A DNA stretch of 64,000 bases from Firmicutes bacterium UBA2116. Lineage in GTDB: Bacteria > Bacillota > Clostridia > Tissierellales > Sedimentibacteraceae. The translations under genes and the position numbers were made by a program. The stretch spans positions 1-64,000 of the forward strand of contig DCYG01000045.1 of NCBI GenBank assembly GCA_002331025.1, given 5' to 3'. Position 1 is the stretch's first letter; every line of letters starts with the position of its first letter. A model generated the notes under the pieces. The model had not been told where the DNA came from, made no database searches, and was given only the letters and a program-made list of their open reading frames with translations. Shown in pieces: positions 1-7,902 of the stretch.

Positions 1-2
1 CA

Positions 3-296
3 ATAAAAACTGTATCAGAAAATGAAAAATATACCTTCAGAGTATGGCTATTAAGACTTGGTTTAATAGGAGATGAATTTAAAACAGCAAGGAAACATCT
101 CCTTGACCATTTAGAAGGAAATATTGCATGGAAGTCACCTGGACAAGCAGAAGCACAGAAGGAAAGGTTAAGAAAAAAGAGAGAAGTTGAGCTTTTAGAT
201 TTACAAGAAGAAACAATAGAAACACAAAATAATGATATGGAAATAGATGAGCAGGAGGAAGAATCTCCTGCTTTTACTATGTCTATGAATCGGTAA
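3..296 (+). CDS. C-terminal part of a conserved ICE protein (5' end outside window)
   Basis: The reading frame is open from the left edge to the TAA at 294-296, giving 97 residues of a longer protein. The visible part starts with a compact region (around [15 protein letters not shown] and [17 protein letters not shown]) and then becomes a charged Glu/Lys/Gln-rich tail ending in MSMNR. I recall this type of C-terminus from proteins called 'virulence-related' in Tn1549-like elements of Clostridia, but no catalytic domain is visible. It ends 10 bases before the next start, so it is probably co-transcribed with the genes that follow. Function unknown. Confidence 0.6.
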   Translation: MKTVSENEKYTFRVWLLRLGLIGDEFKTARKHLLDHLEGNIAWKSPGQAEAQKERLRKKREVELLDLQEETIETQNNDMEIDEQEEESPAFTMSMNR

Positions 297-306
297 GGAG
301 GCTAGG

Positions 307-834
307 ATGAAAAGTAATAAATTAAATGAGTCAGTACCAGAAATATTATATATTGCCTATGGAAGTAATTTAAATCTATTACAGATGAAACATCGATGTC
401 CTACAGCAAGAGTCATTGGAGCATCAGAAATAAAAGATTATGAGCTTGTATTTCGTGGTTCAAGATATAGTGCAGTTGCAACCATTGAACCATGTGAGGG
501 CAGTTGTGTTCCTGTTCTGCTGTGGGGTATCCAGCAAGAAGATGAGAAATCACTAGATAGATATGAAGGATACCCTAACTTTTATGAAAAGGAAAATATG
601 GAGATTGATTTAAATGACTGTACTGTTCCAGCAATGGTCTATGTGATGACACATGGTCATGAACTTGGAATACCATCAGAACGTTATAGAACATCAATTG
701 AAGAAGGATATATGGATGCAGGATTTGATATGGATATTTTACAAAATGCAGTAGATAAAACTATAGGTAAAATGGAAGATGAGATGAAAGATATAGGTGA
801 GCAAGAAAGCTTATTTGGGATGAAATGGTGGTGA
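307..834 (+). CDS. Gamma-glutamylcyclotransferase (AIG2-like) family protein
   Basis: A 175-residue protein with the family signature near the N-terminus (YGSN at residues 18-21, followed by an RCP segment) and the later DRYEGYPNFY segment, which should supply the catalytic Glu. Enzymes of this fold cyclise gamma-glutamyl groups to 5-oxoproline. Copies on Clostridia ICEs have no established substrate. The last 35 or so residues are an acidic tail beyond the fold. The start has AAGGAGG eight bases upstream. It lies tightly between two ICE genes. The family call is firm; the reaction is inferred. Confidence 0.8.
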   Translation: MKSNKLNESVPEILYIAYGSNLNLLQMKHRCPTARVIGASEIKDYELVFRGSRYSAVATIEPCEGSCVPVLLWGIQQEDEKSLDRYEGYPNFYEKENMEIDLNDCTVPAMVYVMTHGHELGIPSERYRTSIEEGYMDAGFDMDILQNAVDKTIGKMEDEMKDIGEQESLFGMKWW

Positions 835-840
835 TAATAA

Positions 841-1950
841 ATGGCAGACCCTACAACCATAGGACTTATTGCAAAGGCAGCTATATCAGCATTATCAGAT
901 GAAAGGCTGAGAAAAGGAATAGGGTGGACTATTGCAGCTATTCTATCCCCATTTATTCTAATCATTGTTATTATATGTGGATTGCTTTCGGGAACAGCAA
1001 ATCATAACAATACTGCAATTGAGTTATCCTTTCATAGAGGTACTATATCAGAAAATATCCCCGAAGAATATCGAGGTCAAATAGAATATATGCGTAATAG
1101 CTTTACAATGCTTGATGAAAGAATAGAGGAAGTTAATGGTCAAATGGAAGATGGAGATAGTCTGGACTCAATAAGGGTTAAGGCTATTTTTTATTCTCTG
1201 TATTTCGCCTCTGACCAGCCATCTGGTGTAGATCAAGATAAATATATTGACTGCTTTGTCATCTATGAGGAACGGACAAGAACTACAATTGATTCAGACG
1301 AAAATGAAGTGGAAGAACCATATATAGTAGTAATACCAATTAATACTTTGCCAGAAATCTATAAAAACATTGAAACGGATATGGGAAAGACAGCTTCTTA
1401 TGAAGATATGGCAAATGCTAATGAAATCTATTACCGAATACAATATGGAGTTCCAGCTCCTAATGAAGGAGATGAGTTTGGTGAATGGGGAGATTGGACA
1501 CATAGTATAAGCCCTGAAGAACTAGAGCAGTTATATCATGATTTACCAGAGGGAGAGAATGGATCAGAGATAGTAAAGCTTGCCATGACAAGGTTAGGAG
1601 ACCCCTATTCACAAGAAAGAAGAGGACAAGGAAATTATACGGATTGTAGTTATTTGACCATGTGGAGCTACAGACAGATTGGAATAATTATACCCGGAAC
1701 TGCTGCGGAGCAAGGAAAATTTTGTGTTAATAATAATCTCACTGTTTCAAAAGAAGATTTAGTTCCTGGAGATTTAGTATTTTGGAGTCACAAGCCAAAC
1801 GGTAGATTTATGAACATTACACATGTAGGAGTCTATGCTGGAAATGGGAAAGTAATAGATGCCGCATACTCGAAAGGACAGGTGGTGTATCGAGATTTAT
1901 TTGATTCAAACAAACAGGTTCTGTACGGCAGACCACATATTTTAAAATAA
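841..1950 (+). CDS. Membrane-anchored NlpC/P60 cell-wall hydrolase of the conjugation apparatus
   Basis: 369 residues. A hydrophobic segment at about residues 27-48 (IGWTIAAILSPFILIIVIICG) should anchor the protein in the membrane, followed by an extracellular linker. The C-terminal 130 residues form an NlpC/P60 cysteine peptidase domain, with the catalytic Cys in YTDCSYL and His in ITHVGVYAG. Such proteins open peptidoglycan locally for the mating channel in Gram-positive ICEs. A lysozyme-like domain, present in many longer homologues, is not evident here. It starts just after the preceding stop and is followed 12 bases later by the next gene, consistent with one transfer operon. Confidence 0.85.
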   Translation: MADPTTIGLIAKAAISALSDERLRKGIGWTIAAILSPFILIIVIICGLLSGTANHNNTAIELSFHRGTISENIPEEYRGQIEYMRNSFTMLDERIEEVNGQMEDGDSLDSIRVKAIFYSLYFASDQPSGVDQDKYIDCFVIYEERTRTTIDSDENEVEEPYIVVIPINTLPEIYKNIETDMGKTASYEDMANANEIYYRIQYGVPAPNEGDEFGEWGDWTHSISPEELEQLYHDLPEGENGSEIVKLAMTRLGDPYSQERRGQGNYTDCSYLTMWSYRQIGIIIPGTAAEQGKFCVNNNLTVSKEDLVPGDLVFWSHKPNGRFMNITHVGVYAGNGKVIDAAYSKGQVVYRDLFDSNKQVLYGRPHILK

Positions 1951-1962
1951 AAGGAGGAGCTT

Positions 1963-2541
1963 ATGCTAACTACAAAAGCAATATTTGAAAGAAAGATTTC
2001 AGCATTTGATACACAAGCATGTGTGATTAATGGTATTGAAATAATGGATGAAAATGAATTTGAGGAATTCAGCAGCAATCTATTAAATGACAGAACCTTT
2101 ATTGCAGATAGAAAAGATGAAATGTATATCGACTCCGCAGGGCAAAAACATGGACTTCTTGCACTGAATAAAGACAGTGGAGATGGGATTTTAATTGATA
2201 GTCAGGGATATGACTATCCAAGGTATACAGCATTTATGCCAAACATTAAGCCTTACATTGACAGTCAGATTTCAATAGTTGCAGAACAAATAATAAAGGA
2301 GGCTGCAGAAAATACTTCAAATGGAAGTTGGGCTATTTATTTTGATGAGATAGAAGAATCCCATGGACTAGTAGTAAAAGAGAACAATGGTATTGGCACT
2401 ATGCTCTTAGATGAACTTACAAGCAGAGATGAAATTGCAGAAATTGAAGTATTAGATGATTGCTTTGATATGACAATCTATCTTGACTATTGTAGCAATC
2501 TAGATGAAGAAATTGAACCAAGTCAAAACATGAATATGTAG
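1963..2541 (+). CDS. DUF6329-type ICE accessory protein
   Basis: 192 residues, no signal peptide and no membrane segment. The sequence pattern (RKISAFDTQACVINGIEI, FIADRKDEMYIDS, LLALNKDSGDGILIDSQGYDYPRY) matches the DUF6329 family as I know it from Clostridia ICEs. The C-terminal third is strongly acidic and ends in NMNM. The ribosome binding site AAGGAGG sits at 1951-1957. The function is not known; the gene lies in the run of small accessory genes between the NlpC/P60 gene and oriT. Confidence 0.65.
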   Translation: MLTTKAIFERKISAFDTQACVINGIEIMDENEFEEFSSNLLNDRTFIADRKDEMYIDSAGQKHGLLALNKDSGDGILIDSQGYDYPRYTAFMPNIKPYIDSQISIVAEQIIKEAAENTSNGSWAIYFDEIEESHGLVVKENNGIGTMLLDELTSRDEIAEIEVLDDCFDMTIYLDYCSNLDEEIEPSQNMNM

Positions 2542-2553
2542 GAGGATGAGAGG

Positions 2554-2934
2554 ATGGATAATATAGAAAAGGCAATTCGTATTTTAAAGATTGAACCACA
2601 AAAACTACCTTATGAAAAGGAAATAGTTAATGATTTAGAAGGTATCCAAGGAGAGGTTGAGGGATTATTTGAATGTATTTATTTAGATAATAATTGTATT
2701 TTAGTATGTAATGAAGAAGGGAAATTAAATGGGATGGAATTAAATCGAAGGGTTGGTAATGACATCATTGCGGGTCCTTTTTTTATTGTAGGGGATAGTG
2801 AAGATGGAGAATTTGTATCCTTAAGCGATGAGCAAATAGAAAAATACACACAAGAATTTGGAAAGGTTCAAGAATTCACAGGAGAAGAACCAGAGGCACA
2901 GCCGAGGATGGAGTTTATTGGATTTGATTTTTAA
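2554..2934 (+). CDS. DUF3846 domain protein
   Basis: 126 residues. A single small alpha/beta domain with the DUF3846 pattern (LEGIQGEVEGLFECIYLD, then NRRVGNDIIAGPFFIVGD). These proteins are common on ICEs and phages of Clostridia and have no assigned function. GGAGG at 2541-2545 overlaps the end of the upstream gene and supports this ATG, so translation is probably coupled. The protein is acidic overall and cytoplasmic. Confidence 0.75.
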   Translation: MDNIEKAIRILKIEPQKLPYEKEIVNDLEGIQGEVEGLFECIYLDNNCILVCNEEGKLNGMELNRRVGNDIIAGPFFIVGDSEDGEFVSLSDEQIEKYTQEFGKVQEFTGEEPEAQPRMEFIGFDF

Positions 2935-2946
2935 GGAGGGAATGGT

Positions 2947-3345
2947 ATGAGTATATCAACCGAAAAAACAACTTTACAGGTAACTTTTCAAAAAGAAAAG
3001 TTAGAAGCATTAAGGTTTTATATCAACGAAAAGAATCTGACTGTAGAGGGGGAATTGCAAAAACATATTAGTAGTATCTACGAGAAATATGTTCCATCAG
3101 CTACTAGAAGATATCTAGAGAGAAATGATAATGAACAGGAGATACAGACGGAAACAACGGTTCCTATTAGTGAAAGTTCCCCAGATGTTACACCAAGAGC
3201 TACCTCTAACCGTGGTAGAAGAAGGACTGAAAGGGTGCAAAGTGAACAGGCAGAAGTTCCTACAGAAACTACAAATGCAGAAGAAATTGAAGAGTCTCAA
3301 GAGCAGACAGAGGGTGAAAATCAAGGAATGGTCATGAGTATGTAG
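2947..3345 (+). CDS. DUF6103-type small coiled protein (long paralogue)
   Basis: 132 residues. The N-terminal 60 residues are a helical domain (VTFQKEKLEALRFYINEKN ... SSIYEKYVPSATRRYL) found again in the next gene, so these are paralogues. The rest is low-complexity Glu/Thr/Gln sequence with a basic RGRRRTER patch and ends in MVMSM. The helical domain matches what I know as DUF6103, of unknown function. GGAGG lies at 2935-2939. The gene is located just upstream of the candidate oriT. Confidence 0.65.
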   Translation: MSISTEKTTLQVTFQKEKLEALRFYINEKNLTVEGELQKHISSIYEKYVPSATRRYLERNDNEQEIQTETTVPISESSPDVTPRATSNRGRRRTERVQSEQAEVPTETTNAEEIEESQEQTEGENQGMVMSM

Positions 3346-3414
3346 TGGCTATTCCTTTTCTGTTTTTGCAATGGAATCATCAAAAAGTTAATAAAATGAA
3401 GGAGGCATATTAGG

Positions 3415-3669
3415 ATGAAAAAAGATACTATCAGCGTAAGTCTTGAGGCAGAAAAGCTAAGAGCAATTAAGAAGTATATGGAGAAAAAAGAAATTGATGT
3501 TCAGGCTGAACTAGCAGAACAGCTGCAAAAGCTTTATGAGAAGCATGTGCCAGTTAATGTCAGGGAATATATTGATGAAAAGAATGAGGAAGAAAATAGA
3601 GCTAAGACACCAAGAAAACCAGCTAAAAATATTGGCACTGCTACTTCCACATATACTCCACAGGAATAA
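3415..3669 (+). CDS. DUF6103-type small coiled protein (short paralogue)
   Basis: 84 residues. It repeats the helical domain of the preceding gene (VSLEAEKLRAIKKYMEKKEIDVQAEL ... LYEKHVPVNVREYI) and ends in a short basic tail with KTPRKPAKN. A good ribosome binding site (GGAGG at 3400-3404) precedes the ATG. The pair looks like a tandem duplication that diverged mainly in the tail. It is the last gene before the oriT-like region. A role in DNA processing is possible from its position only. Confidence 0.65.
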   Translation: MKKDTISVSLEAEKLRAIKKYMEKKEIDVQAELAEQLQKLYEKHVPVNVREYIDEKNEEENRAKTPRKPAKNIGTATSTYTPQE

Positions 3670-3677
3670 AACCATTT

Positions 3678-3775
3678 TGGGGGCGATATTTGCCCCTGTG
3701 TGAGATTGTATGGGCGAAAGTGGCACAAGTTATCCTTAACGAAGAACAAAACGATTTGTGGGCGAATTTGCCGAG
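3678..3775 (+). repeat. GGGCGA direct repeats and GC-rich hairpin
   Basis: Three copies of GGGCGA occur at 3681-3686, 3712-3717 and 3760-3765. The first is part of a hairpin in which GGGGC pairs with GCCCC across a 7-base loop. The spacing (31 and 48 bases) is not regular. The region lies between the short DUF6103 gene and the oriT-like hairpin, so it may bind a relaxosome protein. That is inference. Confidence 0.4.
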
Positions 3776-3839
3776 ATTTATGAATAGAGCAGATTAAGCA
3801 TTAAGATACTTGGATTTTAGGAGAATATGAGCCTAAAAG

Positions 3840-4060
3840 GTAAGTGAACCCCCTATTGATTTTGGTGCAGGATAAAGAGAGGTGGTCGCAGGCGAACTCC
3901 TCTCAGTCACATCGCCCGGCAGTGCCGTGCGTTTGAACGATTTAAAATAGGTGGTCGGAAAATAGGTTTTGTGTCTATCTAGGTGGTCAGTATTTAGAAT
4001 AGTTCCCACAGAATAAGCATTTATCAGTGTCATATAGAGGTGGTCAAGTCAAAATATGAG
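3840..4060 (+). other. Candidate origin of transfer (oriT) with P-type nic site
   Basis: GCAGGATA at 3867-3874 reads TATCCTGC on the minus strand, which fits the YATCCTG/Y nic consensus of MOB-P relaxases. On the 5' side of that strand is an inverted repeat: GAGAGG (3877-3882) pairs with CCTCTC (3898-3903), with inner TCGC/GCGA arms. AGGTGGTC is repeated directly four times, at 3880-3887, 3949-3956, 3981-3988 and 4038-4045. The region has no credible gene and lies immediately before the relaxosome protein and the relaxase, the usual oriT position. Function is inferred from motif, hairpin and position. Confidence 0.65.
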
Positions 4061-4074
4061 ATATTTGAGGTGAA

Positions 4075-4503
4075 GTGAAATTGGAAGAAATAAAGAATAC
4101 AGTGAAGAAACGGACAGCAGTATGGCTCTATCCTGAAACAATAAAGAAGATGGATAGCCTGCTGGAAAGAGATAATTGTAAAAGCCGAAGTGAGTTCATA
4201 GATAAGGCATTAAACTTTTATATGGGATACCTTGTAAGTGAGGATACAACAGGATATCTATCAAAGATACTTATATCAGCCATGCAGGGAACATTAAAGG
4301 AAACAGAAAATAGAAATGCTAGTAACCTATTTCGTCTATCAGTTGAAATGAGTATGATGATGAATATACTTGCAGCAGGTTTAGAAATCAGTGATGAAGA
4401 ACTTCGTAATCTTCGTGGAAGGTGTGTACAGCAGGTGAAAAAAACAAAAGGTAAAGTATCTATGGAGGAGGCAATAAAGTTCCAACAGGGAATTGGAGAG
4501 TGA
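4075..4503 (+). CDS. Relaxosome accessory DNA-binding protein (MobC-like, ribbon-helix-helix)
   Basis: About 142 residues. The N-terminal part (TAVWLYPETIKKMDSLLERDNCKSRSEFIDKALNFY) has the beta-helix-helix pattern of ribbon-helix-helix DNA-binding proteins. The rest is helical. It precedes the relaxase by six bases and follows the oriT-like region, so it probably binds oriT and recruits the relaxase. The start is uncertain: GTG at 4075 is only one base after GAGGTGA, while an in-frame TTG at 4081 has better spacing. Confidence 0.7.
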   Translation: MKLEEIKNTVKKRTAVWLYPETIKKMDSLLERDNCKSRSEFIDKALNFYMGYLVSEDTTGYLSKILISAMQGTLKETENRNASNLFRLSVEMSMMMNILAAGLEISDEELRNLRGRCVQQVKKTKGKVSMEEAIKFQQGIGE

Positions 4504-4509
4504 TAACTT

Positions 4510-6216
4510 ATGCCAAGACTTATTTTAAAATGTCCTTATTTAAAAGGTGGAAGTGAAAGTACGTCAGCTCATCTTGGAAATCTAGTAAATTATATTGCTA
4601 CTCGTGATGGAGTAGAAAAAACAAATATAGAAAATAAAAATATTTCTTCCACAATAAAACAAGAAGAATTAATTGCTCAAATAATTAAGGAGTTTCCAAG
4701 TACAAAGAATTTGTTTGAGTATGAGGATTATATTAAGAATTCTAACATAGAAAATGCATCTGAATTTATTGGGATAGCAATAGAACAAAATGTTGATAAG
4801 ATAGGGAAAAGAAAAAATTATGTGGATTATATTGCAAATAGACCAAGAGTAGAAAAAATGGGGAAACATGGTTTGTTTACAGGTGGAGATGATGCTTTAG
4901 TACTTAGTAGAATTGCAGATGAGATTGCAAATCATACAGGGAACATATGGACTCCGATTATTTCACTAAGACGAGAAGATGCTACTAGGCTTGGTTTTGA
5001 TAATGCTGAACGCTGGCACAACATGCTTTCTTACTATGCTATAGATATAGCTGAATGTTTAAAGATAAGGCCTGAAAACTTTCAGTGGTATGCAGCCTTT
5101 CATAATGAGGGGCATCATCCTCATGTTCATATGATTTGTTATTCAGCAGATCCTAAAGAAGGATACCTGACTAAAAAAGGTATAGAAAAGATGAAATCAG
5201 GGTTCGTGAAAAATATCTTTGGTCAGGAACTAGAGGGAATTTATATAGAGCAAAGTAAAAGACGTGATGAACTGAAACAAGAGTCAAGAGAAGTATTGGT
5301 GCAATTAATTTCTGAAATGAAAAATGATATGGTACAGAATAACAATATTGAAGAAAGATTAATAAATCTCGCAGAACGTTTGAAGTATACTAAAGGTAAA
5401 AGACAATATGGATATTTACAGCCACAACTAAAGGCAATGGTAGATGAGATTGTAGATGAGCTTGCAAAGGATGAAAGAATTGAGAAAGCGTACAGGTTAT
5501 GGTATGAAATGCGTAATGAGGTACTGAATAGCTATATGGATAATCTGCCAGAGCCTCTAACTTTGTCACAGCAAAAGGAATTCAAATCAATCAAGAACAT
5601 GATAATTAAGGAAGCAGATAGTTTAAATAAAGGTACTATTACGTTTGAAGATTTTACTGAGGCAGATGCTATGATTGTAGAAGAAATAGATGCAGATGAT
5701 TTATTTAAATATGATACAGCATTTATTAATAAAGACGTAGATAGTATAAATGTAAACTTGGCAAATCCATTTCTTTATTATGTTAAGGCAAAGTTAATTC
5801 TTAGAGAAGAAAATCCTGAAGAAGAAGATATAAAAAGGGCTATTGAATTTCTAGAGACAGCATCTGACAATGGAAATCAGTTTGCACAATATATGCTAGG
5901 GAAATTATATATGCTGGGAAAGTATGTGTCAGAAGATAAAGAAATGGCTAAAAAATATTTTACCCTATCTGCTCAGCAAGGAAATGAATATGCAAAGCTT
6001 TTTCTTGAAAATATGGATAGGTTTCATAATCCATCTGTTTGTCTTGTAGCATCAAGGATGCTCCATCATATGAGTAAAATATTTGAGGATAATATTCCGT
6101 TTAGATCATCAGGGGCAGGACTTAAAATTGATAGTAAGCTTATTAGGAAGCTAAGAGAAAAGAAAGTTGCTCAGGGATATAAAAGAGATGACCATGAGCA
6201 GGGAATTATATTGTAA
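4510..6216 (+). CDS. Relaxase of the MobP2 type with C-terminal Sel1-like repeats
   Basis: 568 residues. The N-terminus contains a candidate catalytic tyrosine (Y28, in LVNYIATRDGVE). A metal-binding histidine cluster lies at about residues 198-207 (HNEGHHPHVHM), as expected for a MOB-P relaxase that nicks one strand at oriT and stays attached to its 5' end. Residues of about 430-500 look like Sel1/TPR-type repeats (FAQYMLGKLYMLGKYVSEDKEMAKKYF), probably for protein contacts. It is translated right after the accessory protein. MobP2 is my best family name; relaxase function is well supported. Confidence 0.85.
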   Translation: MPRLILKCPYLKGGSESTSAHLGNLVNYIATRDGVEKTNIENKNISSTIKQEELIAQIIKEFPSTKNLFEYEDYIKNSNIENASEFIGIAIEQNVDKIGKRKNYVDYIANRPRVEKMGKHGLFTGGDDALVLSRIADEIANHTGNIWTPIISLRREDATRLGFDNAERWHNMLSYYAIDIAECLKIRPENFQWYAAFHNEGHHPHVHMICYSADPKEGYLTKKGIEKMKSGFVKNIFGQELEGIYIEQSKRRDELKQESREVLVQLISEMKNDMVQNNNIEERLINLAERLKYTKGKRQYGYLQPQLKAMVDEIVDELAKDERIEKAYRLWYEMRNEVLNSYMDNLPEPLTLSQQKEFKSIKNMIIKEADSLNKGTITFEDFTEADAMIVEEIDADDLFKYDTAFINKDVDSINVNLANPFLYYVKAKLILREENPEEEDIKRAIEFLETASDNGNQFAQYMLGKLYMLGKYVSEDKEMAKKYFTLSAQQGNEYAKLFLENMDRFHNPSVCLVASRMLHHMSKIFEDNIPFRSSGAGLKIDSKLIRKLREKKVAQGYKRDDHEQGIIL

Positions 6217-6427
6217 GATTTAAAAAGATGGAATGTGCTTATTTATAAAGTTATAGTTTAAAAAGATATCCAGCTATTGTATAATGAATGTGCGTAGGTT
6301 ATTTGACAATGCGATATAATAGAAAAGTATTGATCATACAAATTTATAATAATAATTTACACACAATGAAAAACATAAATAGAACTTTGTGCAAGAGATT
6401 ATAAGCATATATGTAAGGAGTAGACAT

Positions 6428-7699
6428 ATGTTAACAAATGATGAGTGTAGAGAAATAATAAAAAATCAGGAAGAAGATTATTATGAGAATATGGCAAATG
6501 ATGCAGAAGAAGATATTGATTATGTATCCAATCTTGCAGATAGTTGCTATGATGCTACTTTTAATAATGAAATATATTTAGTGACAAACAATGAATTTAA
6601 TAATACTAAGGTAATTGGAAAAGAGGTTGCTTCTAATAAATTTAATCATTTATTAGAAGATTTTATAAAAGGCGACGATTTTCGAAATGCAAGGTTTCAA
6701 TTACAGTGTATAGAATATCAAATTGATAACCTTAATGGATTCAAAATATTTTATTTAGAACACAATAACAAATATATGTCTACAGTTACTGTGGAAGTGA
6801 TTAAGAGTTTATCTGAATATATAGAAAAAGTTCTATATATTAAAGAAAAAGAAGACAATAAGGTTTTCTATAGAGGTCATGGGAAATGGCAATATAAATT
6901 AACACCAGGTATTTATAGAAAAGAAAATTTAGAGATATTAAAGAATGAAAGTAGTTATATAAAGGAAATAATATCATCATATCCAAAATATTTTAAAGAT
7001 TGTAAGACTGCCCTTGATTATTTGTCAGTGTTACAACATAATGGATTCCCAACAAGATTGCTTGATTTTAGCGAAAATCCATTAATCTCATTATATATGG
7101 CTTGTGATAATAATAATGATTGCGCAGCCGATGTTATTAGGATAAGCGTCCCAAAAGAATACTTTAAATATTACGATAGCGATACAGTTAGTATTTTATC
7201 TAATATAGCTCTTGCTGAAGATGATTTGTTAGTAGAATACAACAATAGCATTGAGGAATTTAATGCTAATATTTCAGTAAAAAAACTTGTTCATCTAATT
7301 AGAAATGAGAAGCCATTCTTTAAAAATGAGATTAATTCTAAGCATTTGGAAGATACTATTTTATTTGTAAAACCAAAGCAGGATTTTGAAAGGATATCAA
7401 ATCAATCTGGATTATTTGCTTTATTTGGTATAAATAAAGTAAAAAGTGAAATGCCTAAAATAGAATATTTGGATCCACCATGTGATATTAAACACTTTAT
7501 TATTCCTAAAGAATGTAAAGATAGGATATTAGCAGAATTGTCTCGTATAAACATTAATGAAGCAAATGTATATTGTGATTTGGAACATGTGGCTAAATTT
7601 TACGTTAAAAAATCAAGCAATAGAGAAATTGAAAAACATATTGAAAAAAATGAAATAGAAAAGCAAAAAGAAATTGAAGATATTTTTAATAATATTTAA
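6428..7699 (+). CDS. FRG-domain protein
   Basis: 423 residues from the ATG at 6428, chosen because AAGGAG lies at 6415-6420; the GTG at 6389 has no such site. The FRG domain starts with VFYRGHG at about residue 147 and includes the ALDYLSVLQHNGFPTRLLDFSENPLISLYMAC core. FRG domains occur in toxin-like and phage-defence proteins, but their biochemical role is not settled. The N-terminal 140 residues are acidic and unassigned, and the C-terminus is a charged helix. The gene has long flanks of about 200 bases on both sides and interrupts the relaxase-Toprim run, so it looks like an inserted cargo gene. Confidence 0.75.
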   Translation: MLTNDECREIIKNQEEDYYENMANDAEEDIDYVSNLADSCYDATFNNEIYLVTNNEFNNTKVIGKEVASNKFNHLLEDFIKGDDFRNARFQLQCIEYQIDNLNGFKIFYLEHNNKYMSTVTVEVIKSLSEYIEKVLYIKEKEDNKVFYRGHGKWQYKLTPGIYRKENLEILKNESSYIKEIISSYPKYFKDCKTALDYLSVLQHNGFPTRLLDFSENPLISLYMACDNNNDCAADVIRISVPKEYFKYYDSDTVSILSNIALAEDDLLVEYNNSIEEFNANISVKKLVHLIRNEKPFFKNEINSKHLEDTILFVKPKQDFERISNQSGLFALFGINKVKSEMPKIEYLDPPCDIKHFIIPKECKDRILAELSRININEANVYCDLEHVAKFYVKKSSNREIEKHIEKNEIEKQKEIEDIFNNI

Positions 7700-7805
7700 C
7701 ACCTATAATAATGCCAAGTTAATAAATCAAATTTATTAAAAAGATAGATATGGATTTAAAACAGGCACGCATCTATTAAAATAAATAGATAGTATATAAA
7801 AATCA

Positions 7806-7834
7806 CGGTCTTTCAAAGAGAAAGACTGTTTTTT
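7806..7834 (+). terminator. Rho-independent terminator after the FRG gene
   Basis: GTCTTTC (7808-7814) pairs with GAAAGAC (7820-7826) across a 5-base loop and is followed by a run of seven T. It isolates the FRG gene from the Toprim gene downstream. Confidence 0.8.
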
Positions 7835-7902
7835 TATACCCCCAAAATGTAAAAAGCTTAGAAGACAGAATAATTAGAAACCAGAAAGAACAAGGAGGGT
7901 TT

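Noticed and set aside
6295..6320. TTGACA and TATAAT promoter before the FRG gene
   Set aside because: Both boxes exist but are only six bases apart, which is not a functional sigma-70 spacing.
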